Source of the DNA: Oceanospirillaceae bacterium UBA1126
GTDB lineage: Bacteria > Pseudomonadota > Gammaproteobacteria > Pseudomonadales > Balneatricaceae
Direction of reading: 5' to 3'
NCBI GenBank assembly: GCA_002312935.1
Contig: DCAT01000113.1
Span: forward strand, 1-36,020
DNA: 36,020 nt
Shown: positions 25,444-34,506 of the stretch, one piece after another
How the letters are laid out: every line of letters begins with the position of its first letter
Position numbering within the stretch: position 1 is the first letter of the stretch
The notes under the pieces: model-generated
Told to the model about the DNA's origin: nothing
The model's input: only the letters and a program-made list of their open reading frames with translations
Databases searched by the model: none
Program-made: the position numbers and the translations under genes

Positions 25444-25537
25444 GGCGATACCTTTAGATGAATAAATCAGTCTAGCTATGACTATGCTAGACATAATAGT
25501 CATAAAACCTTCAAAACGCCATCACTTATAAATTATG

Positions 25538-26314
25538 TTAACTAAAGGTCTTTAAGAACAACTGGCTAAAGTTTTTGCTTGTTTGTTCTGCGAGCTCAGC
25601 CAAAGAAACCCCTTTGAGATCAGCTACATATTGAGCCACCAAACGCACATGCTTAGGTTCATTCTGCTGACCCCGATATGGCACTGGTGTTAGGTACGGT
25701 GAATCAGTTTCTACTAGTAAGCGATCCATTGGAATTTTCTTAACAACTTCTCGCAACGCAGAAGCGTTGTTAAAGGTCACGATGCCAGAAATAGAAATGT
25801 GGAAGCCTAAGTTTAAGCATGCTTCAGCCATAGCCCAGTCCTCTGTAAAGCAGTGAATCACCCCACCTACAGATTGATCTGCTTCACTGCGAAGCAGCGC
25901 TAATGTATCTTCATTAGCATCCCGAGTATGAATAATAACAGGCTTTTTTAGGTGCTTAGACAGCTTTAAATGCGCCAAAAATGCTTGTTGTTGTATGTCT
26001 ATGTTATCTTTTTGGTAAAAATAGTCCAACCCAGTTTCACCAATGGCAACTACTTTAGGGTGCTGGGCTTGTTGTTCTAACACGCTAAAATTGTCCAAAC
26101 TTTTAACCCCCAAAGGATGCAATCCAGCTGAAGCATGGATGAAATCATACGTTTCAATTTGGCGCATCATTGGCTCAAAGTTTTCTGTATCAACACTAAT
26201 ACTTAACATTTGAGAAATACCGTCTGCTTGAGCTGCAGCAATTAGGCCTGGAAAACCATCTTCATAATGACTCGTGTCGAGTTTATCCAAATGGCAGTGA
26301 GAATCAATAATCAT
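25538..26314 (-). CDS. TatD-family metal-dependent hydrolase
   Basis: A 258-aa TIM-barrel hydrolase of the TatD/YcfH family, reported for relatives as a 3'-5' DNase or D-aminoacyl-tRNA deacylase-type activity; the exact role here is uncertain. Metal-binding residues are seen in DSHCHLDKLD (His6, His8), IGETGLDYFY, IIHTRDAN, GVIHCFTED and VETDSPYLTP. Its ATG overlaps the holB stop in an ATGA arrangement. In Pseudomonas a pilZ gene separates holB from this gene; here it is absent. Confidence 0.92.
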   Translation of the reverse strand: MIIDSHCHLDKLDTSHYEDGFPGLIAAAQADGISQMLSISVDTENFEPMMRQIETYDFIHASAGLHPLGVKSLDNFSVLEQQAQHPKVVAIGETGLDYFYQKDNIDIQQQAFLAHLKLSKHLKKPVIIHTRDANEDTLALLRSEADQSVGGVIHCFTEDWAMAEACLNLGFHISISGIVTFNNASALREVVKKIPMDRLLVETDSPYLTPVPYRGQQNEPKHVRLVAQYVADLKGVSLAELAEQTSKNFSQLFLKTFS

Positions 26315-27345
26315 AGTGAAGTGTCAGACCTTACTAGCAAGTACCATTGGTGCAACAGTTCTTCGCACACCAACTGGTTATTTAAATTACGCCGTTGATT
26401 GATAAAGCTTAGTTGCTCAGTTAGTCGATGTAATAACCGATAGATCGCCTTAATGCTGCTGCGCTGAGCTACGGCTTGGAGTAGTTTAATAATATCTGGG
26501 TTGGCTAAATGTGCCGTATTACCCGTCATTTTTAATTTAATCAGATCATTAATCCACTCTATCCACCACTTAAGCATCTGTTCTAGTGGTTGCTTGTGCC
26601 AGCTTTGGGCCACTTCTAAGCTGCTTGCGTTACCTCTTAGAATAGCGGTCAGTTGAACTAACATTTGATGACGTAACTCATGGGCTTTAGAGGCATGCAG
26701 TTGCAGTGCTTTCAGTGGGCCTCCATTTGCCAGTGCTATTAGCTTTTCAGCAGTAGCCCTTGGGTTTCCATCATCCTCAGGTAACTGCTCCTCTAGCCAG
26801 CTTAACGCCTGCTCTGGCCTAGGAATAATGATATCTAACAACTGACAACGGCTGCGAACAGTCGGTAAAAGCATTTTTGGCCATTGATGTAGCAGCAAAA
26901 AAAAGCTGTTATCACCGGGTTCTTCTAACTGTTTTAATAAAGCGTTAGCAGCATTAAGGTTGAGGTCTGCAGCTCCATTAATAATAACCACGCGAGCGCC
27001 ACCTTGCTGCGCAGTAGTTGCCATGGCGTGTTGAATATTTCGCACTTGATCCACAAGAATTGCTTTACCCGACTCTTCTGGCTGCATTAATTTAAAATCA
27101 GGGTGACTGTTGGCTGCTAATAACTGGCAGGATTTACACTGGCCGCAAGCATCGCTAATTTCTCCTTGCTGACATAGCAAGGCAGCCGCGAGGCGTTTAG
27201 CAAAAGTTAATTTTCCAAGCCCCGGAACTCCGCCGATAATCAGTGCGTGGGGTAAACGTTTCTGCCGTATCATCTGGCTCACCTGATGCCACTGATCTTG
27301 GTGCCAAGGATACGTGTGTAATAATATATCGGGTTCTTTAGTCAT
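26311..27345 (-). CDS. holB: DNA polymerase III delta' subunit
   Basis: A 344-aa clamp-loader subunit. It has an AAA+ fold with GGVPGLGKLTFAKRLA, a zinc-binding cysteine cluster (DACGQCKSCQLL), the sensor region ANALLKQLEEPGDNSFF and the SRC motif in TVRSRCQLL. The ORF extends 7 codons upstream only by using TTG at 27366; the ATG at 27345, with GGAG about 10 bases upstream and 4 bases after the tmk stop, is the better start. The tmk-holB order is conserved in proteobacteria. Confidence 0.93.
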   Translation of the reverse strand: MTKEPDILLHTYPWHQDQWHQVSQMIRQKRLPHALIIGGVPGLGKLTFAKRLAAALLCQQGEISDACGQCKSCQLLAANSHPDFKLMQPEESGKAILVDQVRNIQHAMATTAQQGGARVVIINGAADLNLNAANALLKQLEEPGDNSFFLLLHQWPKMLLPTVRSRCQLLDIIIPRPEQALSWLEEQLPEDDGNPRATAEKLIALANGGPLKALQLHASKAHELRHQMLVQLTAILRGNASSLEVAQSWHKQPLEQMLKWWIEWINDLIKLKMTGNTAHLANPDIIKLLQAVAQRSSIKAIYRLLHRLTEQLSFINQRRNLNNQLVCEELLHQWYLLVRSDTSL

Positions 27346-27349
27346 ATCG

Positions 27350-27982
27350 CTAGTCTCCAGAAGCAACTAACAATGGCGCAAGAAAATGGTTTAACTGATG
27401 TTCAACGTCAGCAATGGATTGGGAGGCGTCAACAATACGATATCGTTCTGGTTCGGCTTCGGCTTGAGTCAAATAACCTTGCCTAACACGCTCAAAGAAG
27501 CTCATTGTTTCAGTTTCAATACGATCAAAATTAGCACGTTTACCTGCTCGTGCCATGCCTATAGTAATATCTAAATCAAACAGAACTGTCATGTTTGGAT
27601 TTAAATCACCATGCACGTAGTGTTTAAGACTAGAAATAAACCCCTTGTCTAAGCCTCGGCCAAATCCTTGGTAGGCGAATGACGCATCTGTGAAGCGATC
27701 ACAAATAACCCATTTTCCTGCTGCCAGAGCTGGCCTAATTACATTTTGTACATGTTGCCGACGCGAGGCAAACATTAACAAAAGTTCAGTATATGGGTCG
27801 ACAACTTCATCCCGGTGCTGCAACAACAGTTGGCGGATATCTTCTGCCATAGGTGTGCCACCTGGCTCACGCGTGACTAGGCATTCAATACCACAGGTTT
27901 CGAGTTTTTGTCTGATGTACTCGATACTTGTAGACTTGCCAACGCCCTCTCCACCTTCGATTGAAATAAATGATGCAGCCAT
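27350..27982 (-). CDS. tmk: Thymidylate kinase
   Basis: A 210-aa kinase phosphorylating dTMP to dTDP. The P-loop is GGEGVGKST (residues 10-18), the DRF motif CDRFTDASFAYQGFGRG binds dTMP, and the LID region is KRANFDRIE. Length is typical. It lies 10 bases after mltG on the same strand and just before holB. Confidence 0.97.
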   Translation of the reverse strand: MAASFISIEGGEGVGKSTSIEYIRQKLETCGIECLVTREPGGTPMAEDIRQLLLQHRDEVVDPYTELLLMFASRRQHVQNVIRPALAAGKWVICDRFTDASFAYQGFGRGLDKGFISSLKHYVHGDLNPNMTVLFDLDITIGMARAGKRANFDRIETETMSFFERVRQGYLTQAEAEPERYRIVDASQSIADVEHQLNHFLAPLLVASGD

Positions 27983-27992
27983 GAAAAGTCTC

Positions 27993-28997
27993 TTAGTGTT
28001 TTAACTGGTATTTACGCACATTAAGCAGATGCTCTGGGTACGTATTCGCAAATTCGTGACTACCATCACCCCTTGCGACGAAAAATAAGCTTAGACCATC
28101 CGCTGGATGCAGCGCTGCGTATATAGCAGCCCGGCCTGGCAAGGCTATGGGTGTAGGAGGCAAACCACGGTGAACATAAGTATTGTAAGGGGTATCTTCA
28201 GTTAGATCAGAACGACGAATGTTACCGTTAAATTTGGCTCCCATGCCATAAATTACAGTGGGGTCAGTTTGTAGCTTCATCCCTTTTTGTAAACGCCTTA
28301 CAAACACTCCCGCAATAATTGGCCTTTCACTGGCCAAACCTGTTTCTTTCTCAATAATAGACGCCATTATAAGCACTTCATAAGGCGTCTTGTAGGGTAA
28401 ATTTTCTGCTCTTTGGGCCCATTCCGATTGTAAAACCTGTAATTGCTTTAAGTATGCCTGTTCAATAATGTCTATGGGCAAATTATGACTAGCAAACCGA
28501 TAAGTTGAAGGAAACAGCAGACCCTCTGGGTGCTGCCAGCGGCTATGCATTTTACTTAGCCAATCTTGGGCATCAGGAACCGGTTTGCCTATCATTGCTG
28601 GATGTTGGCTTAAGCGGGTCACAAAATCTCTATAGCGAAGCCCTTCTGGAACAGTAAACTGGTACTCCAAAACTTTACCAGAGACTAATTGCGCAAGAAC
28701 TTCCACACTATTTATAGAGCCATTGAACTGATATTCACCCGCCTTTATAAAACGATCTAACTGATGCCATTTGGCATAATACTTAAAACTATCAGCATGG
28801 GCAATAACACCTGCTTTGTACAAATTAGTGCTTATTTTTCCTAGCCCAGAACCAGCAGTAACGGTGACTAGTATGGGTTCTGCTAACGGCATAGGTTCAT
28901 ACAACCATACCTGTACCTGTCGTATCGTGCCATATGTGAAAAATGACATCGCTACAATGACCATCATGAGAACCCAAAACCATACCCGCTTAATCAT
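27993..28997 (-). CDS. mltG: Endolytic murein transglycosylase MltG
   Basis: A 334-aa YceG/MltG protein that cleaves nascent glycan strands at the inner membrane. One N-terminal membrane segment (about 4-23) precedes a LysM-like region and the YceG domain. Catalytic Glu218 lies in MASIIEKETG, the same number as I recall for E. coli. DPTVIYGMG and TPYNTYVHRGLPPTPIALPG are family hallmarks. Its ATG overlaps the pabC stop (ATGA), showing coupling. Confidence 0.95.
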   Translation of the reverse strand: MIKRVWFWVLMMVIVAMSFFTYGTIRQVQVWLYEPMPLAEPILVTVTAGSGLGKISTNLYKAGVIAHADSFKYYAKWHQLDRFIKAGEYQFNGSINSVEVLAQLVSGKVLEYQFTVPEGLRYRDFVTRLSQHPAMIGKPVPDAQDWLSKMHSRWQHPEGLLFPSTYRFASHNLPIDIIEQAYLKQLQVLQSEWAQRAENLPYKTPYEVLIMASIIEKETGLASERPIIAGVFVRRLQKGMKLQTDPTVIYGMGAKFNGNIRRSDLTEDTPYNTYVHRGLPPTPIALPGRAAIYAALHPADGLSLFFVARGDGSHEFANTYPEHLLNVRKYQLKH

Positions 28998-29896
28998 AAG
29001 TCAGCTACAGTCATTTGGGTCGACAAATGTTGTGAAATAATTTTTTGAAGTTTATTTATAAGTGGAGATATAGGCCAAAAGGTAGCCACTACATTAGGCT
29101 CAGCCTGTGCCGTATCAGGGGTAAACTCTATGACAGGCCAAATACCATTGAGGCTATTGGTGATAAAGACTGCATCGGCATTGAGGAGGGCGTCAAAGGT
29201 CACATCACGTTGGACTAGCTTGATGCCAGATTGCTTAGCAATAGCGCCCACTAATTCAGCCATAGTGCCATTAATTCCACATTGGTCTAGCTTTGGTGTA
29301 ATGAGCATGCCATCTGCCTCTATGAATAGATTGCTCATTACACCAGAAATTACCAGACCGTCTTGGCTGAGCATGATACCTTCGTGGACATTTACATCAT
29401 TCCACTCACTGCGGGCCATTACTTGATCTAAACGATTGAGGTGCTTAATACCAGCTAAAGCAACATTGCTAGACCAGCGATGTTGGCATAGTCGAACGCG
29501 AACGCCTTCGCTAGATAACTCACTTCGACCCGATGGCTCGGGCATCATATAAACTATGCGTGTGGGCTGGGGCAACATTGGCACAGCATAGCCCCGCCCA
29601 CCAGAGCCCCGAGTAACAATGATTTTAATCACTCCGTCAGAACGACCAAATAACGAGTAGGCCGCTTTAATGTCATTAATAATAGCATTGACTAAGGTTA
29701 GGGCAGCAGCTTCATCAGCAACAATACTTAAGGCTAATAGCCCAGTGGCCAGACGTTGGCGATGGGATGGCCATAACTGTACCTGACCTTGTTTTAAAGC
29801 AATGGTTTCAAACACTCCGTCACCATAGGCTAAACCACGGTCACGAACATCTAACGCAGGTGATAACTGGCCATTAACTAAGGTTGTTATATCCAT
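28994..29896 (-). CDS. pabC: Aminodeoxychorismate lyase
   Basis: A 300-aa fold-type IV PLP enzyme that converts 4-amino-4-deoxychorismate to p-aminobenzoate and pyruvate (folate synthesis). The PLP lysine is Lys151 in LAGIKHLNRLDQVMA. RGLAYGDGVFETI at residues 20-32 and GIMLSQDGLVISGVMSNLFI are typical. The same fold includes branched-chain aminotransferases, but the position between fabF and mltG supports pabC. It starts 21 bases after fabF. Confidence 0.92.
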   Translation of the reverse strand: MDITTLVNGQLSPALDVRDRGLAYGDGVFETIALKQGQVQLWPSHRQRLATGLLALSIVADEAAALTLVNAIINDIKAAYSLFGRSDGVIKIIVTRGSGGRGYAVPMLPQPTRIVYMMPEPSGRSELSSEGVRVRLCQHRWSSNVALAGIKHLNRLDQVMARSEWNDVNVHEGIMLSQDGLVISGVMSNLFIEADGMLITPKLDQCGINGTMAELVGAIAKQSGIKLVQRDVTFDALLNADAVFITNSLNGIWPVIEFTPDTAQAEPNVVATFWPISPLINKLQKIISQHLSTQMTVADL

Positions 29897-29917
29897 AGCG
29901 CCAGCCTCATTTGTCGG

Positions 29918-31156
29918 TTAAATTTTAGAGAAAATCAAAGTGCCGTTAGTGCCACCAAAACCAAATGAGTTAGACATTACTGAGACTATCTGCGCTTCTT
30001 GTGGCTGATGTGCAACGTAGTTAAGGTCACACCCTGGTGAAGGGTTGTCCAAATTAATGGTGGGTGGTGCAACTTGATCTCGGATCGCCAAAACTGAGAA
30101 AATAGCTTCCACAGCACCAGCGGCGCCAAGCAAATGGCCAATCATTGATTTAGTTGAGCTCATGCGCACATTTTCTGAAGCAGAACCTAAAACCAATTTA
30201 GCAGCATTAGACTCAGCAATATCTCCAGCTGGCGTAGACGTACCGTGGGCATTGATGTATTGAATGTCTTCACCATTCAAACCAGCATCTTTCATAGCAT
30301 TACGCATTGATGCTGCAGCACCACGACCATCTTCTGGTGGGGAGGTCATGTGGTATGCATCACCACTCATGCCAAAGCCAGTAAGTTCAGCATAAATTCT
30401 AGCCCCACGAGCTTTAGCCAGTTCATATTCTTCCAGCACCATCACCCCGGCGCCATCACCCAAAACAAAACCATCACGGTCCGCATCCCAAGGCCGACTT
30501 GCGGCTAAAGGGTTATCGTTGCGTGTTGACAGTGCGCGAGCTGCACCAAAACCGCCTAAACCTAATGGTGTAGTAGCCATTTCGGCTCCACCACACACCA
30601 TCACATCAGCGTCTCCATAAGCAATCATACGTGCTGAAGCACCAATATTGTGAGTGCCCGTAGTACACGCCGTAGTAATAGCTATATTGGGGCCACGTAG
30701 GCCATACATAATCGACAAATTGCCAGAGATCATATTGATAATGCTGCCAGGTACAAAGAAGGGCGAAATTCGGCGAGGGCCACTTTTATTAAGCGCGTCA
30801 TGACATTTTTCAATTAAAGGTAAACCACCAATTCCAGAGCCAATCGCAACACCAATTCTGTCTGCATTTTCTTCGGTCACTTCTAAGTTTGCATCCTTAA
30901 TAGCCTGAATGCCTGCAGCCATGCCATATTGGATGAACAAGTCCATTTTCTTGCCTTCTTTTGGTGGCAAAAAGTTGCTAAGGTCAAAGTCTTTTACACC
31001 CGCAGAGAAGTGCGTACCAAAACCTTCAGTATCAAAATGAGTAATATTTGCTACACCACTTTTTGAAGCGATTATATTGCTCCACGTTTCGTCCATGGTG
31101 TTTCCAACAGGAGTCAACATACCCATGCCAGTAACTACAACGCGCTTACGACTCAT
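29918..31156 (-). CDS. fabF: 3-oxoacyl-ACP synthase II
   Basis: A 412-aa elongating condensing enzyme of type II fatty acid synthesis. Catalytic Cys164 is in TTACTTGTHNIG, with His304 in NAHGTSTPAGD and His341 in STKSMIGHLLGAAG. Length is normal. AGGAGA lies 7-8 bases before the ATG. It is separated from acpP by 166 bases holding a strong hairpin, so it may have its own promoter as well as read-through. Confidence 0.97.
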   Translation of the reverse strand: MSRKRVVVTGMGMLTPVGNTMDETWSNIIASKSGVANITHFDTEGFGTHFSAGVKDFDLSNFLPPKEGKKMDLFIQYGMAAGIQAIKDANLEVTEENADRIGVAIGSGIGGLPLIEKCHDALNKSGPRRISPFFVPGSIINMISGNLSIMYGLRGPNIAITTACTTGTHNIGASARMIAYGDADVMVCGGAEMATTPLGLGGFGAARALSTRNDNPLAASRPWDADRDGFVLGDGAGVMVLEEYELAKARGARIYAELTGFGMSGDAYHMTSPPEDGRGAAASMRNAMKDAGLNGEDIQYINAHGTSTPAGDIAESNAAKLVLGSASENVRMSSTKSMIGHLLGAAGAVEAIFSVLAIRDQVAPPTINLDNPSPGCDLNYVAHQPQEAQIVSVMSNSFGFGGTNGTLIFSKI

Positions 31157-31228
31157 TTGAATCTCCTTTCAATGATAACCTAGGTTAATTACGCAAGTAA
31201 TGCTTCTATTATGGCATTTTTGAGCGAT

Positions 31229-31242
31229 CAAACATCTGTTTT
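31229..31242. promoter_or_regulatory. Near-match to the CAAAC-N4-GTTTG operator, upstream of fabF
   Basis: CAAAC-ATCT-GTTTT: one base off the symmetric pattern seen perfectly at 4168-4183. It lies about 73 bases upstream of the fabF start, downstream of the acpP hairpin. Weak on its own. Confidence 0.25.
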
Positions 31243-31256
31243 AAAAGCTATAGATG

Positions 31257-31290
31257 CAGAAAAGCCGCACCAAGTGGCGCGGCTTTTCTG
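31257..31290 (-). terminator. Long hairpin between acpP and fabF
   Basis: A perfect 12-bp stem (CAGAAAAGCCGC / GCGGCTTTTCTG) with a 10-base loop, 33 bases after the acpP stop. On the minus strand the right arm ends GGCTTTTCTG, so it resembles a partial rho-independent terminator that could set the acpP:fabF transcript ratio. Confidence 0.6.
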
Positions 31291-31322
31291 ACTTCAATTC
31301 GAAGTGCAAAAACTAAGCTAGC

Positions 31323-31553
31323 TTATTGGTTAGCATTAACGTAGTCGATTGCAGCTTGAACAGTGGTGATTTTCTCAGCTTCTTCATCTGGAATCTCTGT
31401 TTCGAATTCTTCTTCCAAAGCCATTACTAGCTCTACAGTGTCCAAAGAATCTGCGCCAAGGTCGTCAACGAAAGAAGCTGTGTTAGTCACTTCATCTGCT
31501 TTAACACCTAGTTGTTCAGCAACAATTTTTTTAACGCGATCTACAATACTCAT
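31323..31553 (-). CDS. acpP: Acyl carrier protein
   Basis: A 76-aa acyl carrier protein, MSIVDRVKKIVAEQLGV..., with the 4'-phosphopantetheine attachment Ser36 in DLGADSLDTVELV. It is highly acidic, as expected. The frame runs upstream to 31589, but the ATG at 31553 has AGGAAA 6 bases upstream and gives the standard length. It probably has its own promoter (31678-31705) to allow its high abundance. Confidence 0.97.
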   Translation of the reverse strand: MSIVDRVKKIVAEQLGVKADEVTNTASFVDDLGADSLDTVELVMALEEEFETEIPDEEAEKITTVQAAIDYVNANQ

Positions 31554-31677
31554 AGTTTTTCCTAATGGGTTCTTATACGCCATCAACATTTAACAAATGT
31601 CAACGAATGTCCTAGAAAACAGTGGCCGGAGAATTCCGTTACATCTTTCTATTTTCTACTCAGTATAGAGTGGTGCT

Positions 31678-31705
31678 ATTATCTACAAATCAGCCAAAAA
31701 AGCAA
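31678..31705 (-). promoter_or_regulatory. Possible acpP promoter
   Basis: On the minus strand TTGCTT (31705-31700), 16-base spacer, GATAAT (31683-31678). It leaves a leader of about 120 bases before acpP. Both hexamers are imperfect. Confidence 0.4.
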
Positions 31706-31753
31706 CCTTAAAACAATAATATGTGCGACACAAGATGACTAAATAACACTTAA

Positions 31754-31775
31754 AGCCAAACCTAGTGGTTTAGCT
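31754..31775 (-). terminator. Hairpin overlapping the fabG stop codon
   Basis: On the minus strand AGCTAAACC-ACTA-GGTTTGGCT, 9 pairs with one G-U, followed by TTAAGTGTTATTT. The fabG TAA lies inside the left arm. It is a weak or partial terminator. Confidence 0.4.
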
Positions 31776-32516
31776 CATATACATACCACCATTGACGTGA
31801 ATAGTTTCCCCAGTAATATACGCCCCTGCGTCACTGGCCAAAAAACCAACCAGCTGGGCAATGTCTTCCGGTGTACCTAAACGCTGTAATGGAATCTGCG
31901 TACGTAAGGTGTCTTTTTGCTCATCTCCTAACGCATCTGTCATATCCGTAGCAATAAAACCCGGGGCAATGGAGTTTACAGTTACATTACGTGATGCAAC
32001 TTCGCGTGCCATAGCTCGGCTAAACCCTTCAACACCGGCTTTAGCAGCAGCATAGTTTGCCTGCCCCATGTTACCCATGGACCCTACGACCGAACTAATG
32101 TTAATTACCCTGCCCCAGCGCGCTTTGGTCATACCACGCAAACACCCTTTGGACATCCGAAAAATCGAGCTCATGTTAGTATTAACCACATCATCCCATT
32201 CGTCATTTTTCATGCGCATTAATAAATTGTCTCGAGTAATGCCTGCGTTATTGACCAATATAGTGGGTGCACCGTAAGCTTCAACAATAGCTTTTAGCGT
32301 ACTGGTTACTGATTCTGAGTCCGACACGTTAAGCACCATGCCCGTACCTGTATTACCCACTGCATTGAGTGCTGTAGAAATAGCATGAGCTCCTGCTTCA
32401 GACGTCGCTGTACCTATCACGACTGCACCTTGGGAGGCCAGTTGTAGCGCAATGGCTTTACCAATGCCACGTGTTGCGCCTGTAACCAATGCTATCTTGC
32501 CATCAATTGCCAACAT
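31770..32516 (-). CDS. fabG: 3-oxoacyl-ACP reductase
   Basis: A 248-aa short-chain dehydrogenase that reduces 3-oxoacyl-ACP with NADPH. It has the cofactor motif TGATRGIGKAIA (from residue 12), NNAG (89-92) and the catalytic Ser142, Tyr155 and Lys159 in INISSVVGSMGN and ANYAAAKAGVEGF. It follows fabD by 13 bases and its stop overlaps a hairpin. Confidence 0.97.
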   Translation of the reverse strand: MLAIDGKIALVTGATRGIGKAIALQLASQGAVVIGTATSEAGAHAISTALNAVGNTGTGMVLNVSDSESVTSTLKAIVEAYGAPTILVNNAGITRDNLLMRMKNDEWDDVVNTNMSSIFRMSKGCLRGMTKARWGRVINISSVVGSMGNMGQANYAAAKAGVEGFSRAMAREVASRNVTVNSIAPGFIATDMTDALGDEQKDTLRTQIPLQRLGTPEDIAQLVGFLASDAGAYITGETIHVNGGMYMS

Positions 32517-32529
32517 AATTTAATCCGTC

Positions 32530-33462
32530 TTAGTGTTTTAGTGTGGCTGCAAGTGACGCAGCATCATTAATGGACGCAGATTGTAACGTCTTGTTAATAC
32601 GTTTTGTTAAACCATTTAAAACTTTACCTGGGCCACATTCTACCACAAGGTCGACACCACTGGCTGCTATAGACTCGACGCATTGGGTCCACAGCACTGG
32701 TTGATGTAACTGAGCGACAAGATTGCTAATAATTGCCTCACTGGAAGACGCTAATTTGGCATCTACGTTGTGTACCACAGGTATGATGGGCAGGCTCACC
32801 TTTACCCCTGCAAGTATGGTGCGCAATTTTTCGGCCGCAGGCAACATTAGCGAACAGTGCGAGGGGACGCTTACCGGCAACGCTAAAGCGCGCTTTGCTC
32901 CTCCCGCTTTACAAGCAACCATGGCACGCTCTACTGCTAATTTAGACCCCGCAATTACGACTTGGCCTGGCGAATTATAATTTACAGGCGCCACAGTCTG
33001 CCCTTGCGCGCTAACTTCACACGCTAAAGCAATAGCGTCATTATCTAGGCCAATAATGGCAGCCATAGCACCCTCTCCTGGAGGAACTGCTGCTTGCATG
33101 AATTGGCCACGAGCTTCAACCAACCGAATAGCATCAGAGAAACCTAACGCCCCAGCACACACTAATGCAGAATACTCTCCTAAACTATGGCCAGCTAACA
33201 TAGTGGGTGTTATGCCACCTTTCTCCAACCACAAACGCCACAAGGCAACGCTAGCCGAAAGTAACGCAGGCTGAGTAATATGGGTTTGGTTAAGCAGGCC
33301 ATTTTGGTCATGTTGTACCAACTGCCATAGGTCATAACCTAACACCTCGCTAGCTTGGGAAAAAGTTTCAACAACAACGCGGTGATTAGCGCCTAACTCA
33401 GCTAACATGCCCACACTTTGGGACCCTTGCCCTGGGAAAACAAATGCAATATTAGCGCTCAT
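32530..33462 (-). CDS. fabD: Malonyl-CoA:ACP transacylase
   Basis: A 310-aa acyltransferase loading malonyl groups onto ACP. It has the N-terminal FVFPGQGSQSVGML, nucleophile Ser93 in AGHSLGEYSAL, and His202 in VSVPSHCSLM. Length is typical. AAAGGT lies 7 bases upstream of the ATG. It follows plsX by 41 bases. Confidence 0.97.
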   Translation of the reverse strand: MSANIAFVFPGQGSQSVGMLAELGANHRVVVETFSQASEVLGYDLWQLVQHDQNGLLNQTHITQPALLSASVALWRLWLEKGGITPTMLAGHSLGEYSALVCAGALGFSDAIRLVEARGQFMQAAVPPGEGAMAAIIGLDNDAIALACEVSAQGQTVAPVNYNSPGQVVIAGSKLAVERAMVACKAGGAKRALALPVSVPSHCSLMLPAAEKLRTILAGVKVSLPIIPVVHNVDAKLASSSEAIISNLVAQLHQPVLWTQCVESIAASGVDLVVECGPGKVLNGLTKRINKTLQSASINDAASLAATLKH

Positions 33463-33503
33463 TACAGTACCTTTTCTAAATTCTATATTATTTATGTGTA
33501 AGC

Positions 33504-34505
33504 CTAACAGTCGGCCAGAAGGCGCTCTGTAACCTGCATTTCAACATAATCTTGGGTGGCCTCGATAGCATATTGCAACGCAGTGGCATTAGCATAACTG
33601 TGGGACTTAACAACTAGACCTTGTAACCCAAGCAAAAACGCACCATTTAAACGATCGGGGTCAAACTGCAGCTGCCAAGTTTGCATGATTTTGCCAATTT
33701 GAGTAGGCATCAGATCACTGCTCGTTAAATTTTTTCTAAGGCTGTGAGCCAGCATTTTACTCACCCCTTCGCCTGATTTAATCAAAATATTGCCAGCATA
33801 GCCATCACAAACAACGACACTAGCCAAACCATCAAAGACTTCTTGTGGTTCTATGTAGCCTAGGTAGTTAAGTTTAGCATCTGATTCGAGAAGGTTATGA
33901 GCTGCTTGTACTTGGGCCTGTCCAGTGCCTGACTCAGTAGCAATGTTGAGTAGTTTTAAACTGACTTTAGGGTTTTGTTGCAAACTGGCTTCTAATGCCT
34001 GACCTAACTGACCAAATTGATACAATTGCTGGCCAGTGGAAGTAAGGTTAGCACCCATATCAAGCACTAAACACATGCCCTTGCGGGTAGGAATATGACT
34101 GGCAAATGCGGGTCTTTCATAACCCGGCAACATTCTTATTAAATGTCGGCTGAGGGCCATAAGGGCTGCAGAACTTCCACAACTAACGCACCCATTAGCT
34201 TTACCTTGAGCCACTAGCGATAAAGAAATGTACATGGAAGAGTTTTGTTTTTGACGCAAAATCACCATCAAGTCGTCTGTTTTTTCCACAACTTGGGGCG
34301 CATCAATAAAGTATAGTCGCTGCAAGAGCGGCGCTTGTTTGTCAGTTACTGCAGCTATTAATGGTGCAAGTATATCCTGAGGTCCAACCCAAAAAAGGCT
34401 CAAGCGGGGGTGACGCTCGAGGCTAGCTAACGCTGCCTCGAGGCTGGTGCTGGGACCTAAGTCCCCACCCATAGCATCGACTGCTAGGGTGTAATACGAC
34501 GACAA
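33504..34505 (-). CDS. plsX: Phosphate acyltransferase PlsX
   Basis: A 333-aa enzyme making acyl-phosphate from acyl-ACP for phospholipid synthesis. It has the N-terminal LAVDAMGGDLGPS, then GCVSCGSSAALMALSRHLI, GMCLVLDMGANLTS and VVCDGYAGNILIKSGEGV. The only start ahead of the conserved AVDAMGG is TTG at 34503-34505, one base after the rpmF stop; the in-frame upstream stop is 8 codons away, and no strong ribosome-binding site is seen. Translation is probably coupled to rpmF. Confidence 0.95.
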   Translation of the reverse strand: MSSYYTLAVDAMGGDLGPSTSLEAALASLERHPRLSLFWVGPQDILAPLIAAVTDKQAPLLQRLYFIDAPQVVEKTDDLMVILRQKQNSSMYISLSLVAQGKANGCVSCGSSAALMALSRHLIRMLPGYERPAFASHIPTRKGMCLVLDMGANLTSTGQQLYQFGQLGQALEASLQQNPKVSLKLLNIATESGTGQAQVQAAHNLLESDAKLNYLGYIEPQEVFDGLASVVVCDGYAGNILIKSGEGVSKMLAHSLRKNLTSSDLMPTQIGKIMQTWQLQFDPDRLNGAFLLGLQGLVVKSHSYANATALQYAIEATQDYVEMQVTERLLADC

Positions 34506-34506
34506 A

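Noticed and set aside
24724..25503. The window's TetR regulator as the PsrA-like protein that binds the 4168 palindrome
   Set aside because: Its sequence outside the helix-turn-helix does not resemble PsrA as I recall it, and no copy of the palindrome lies at its own promoter.
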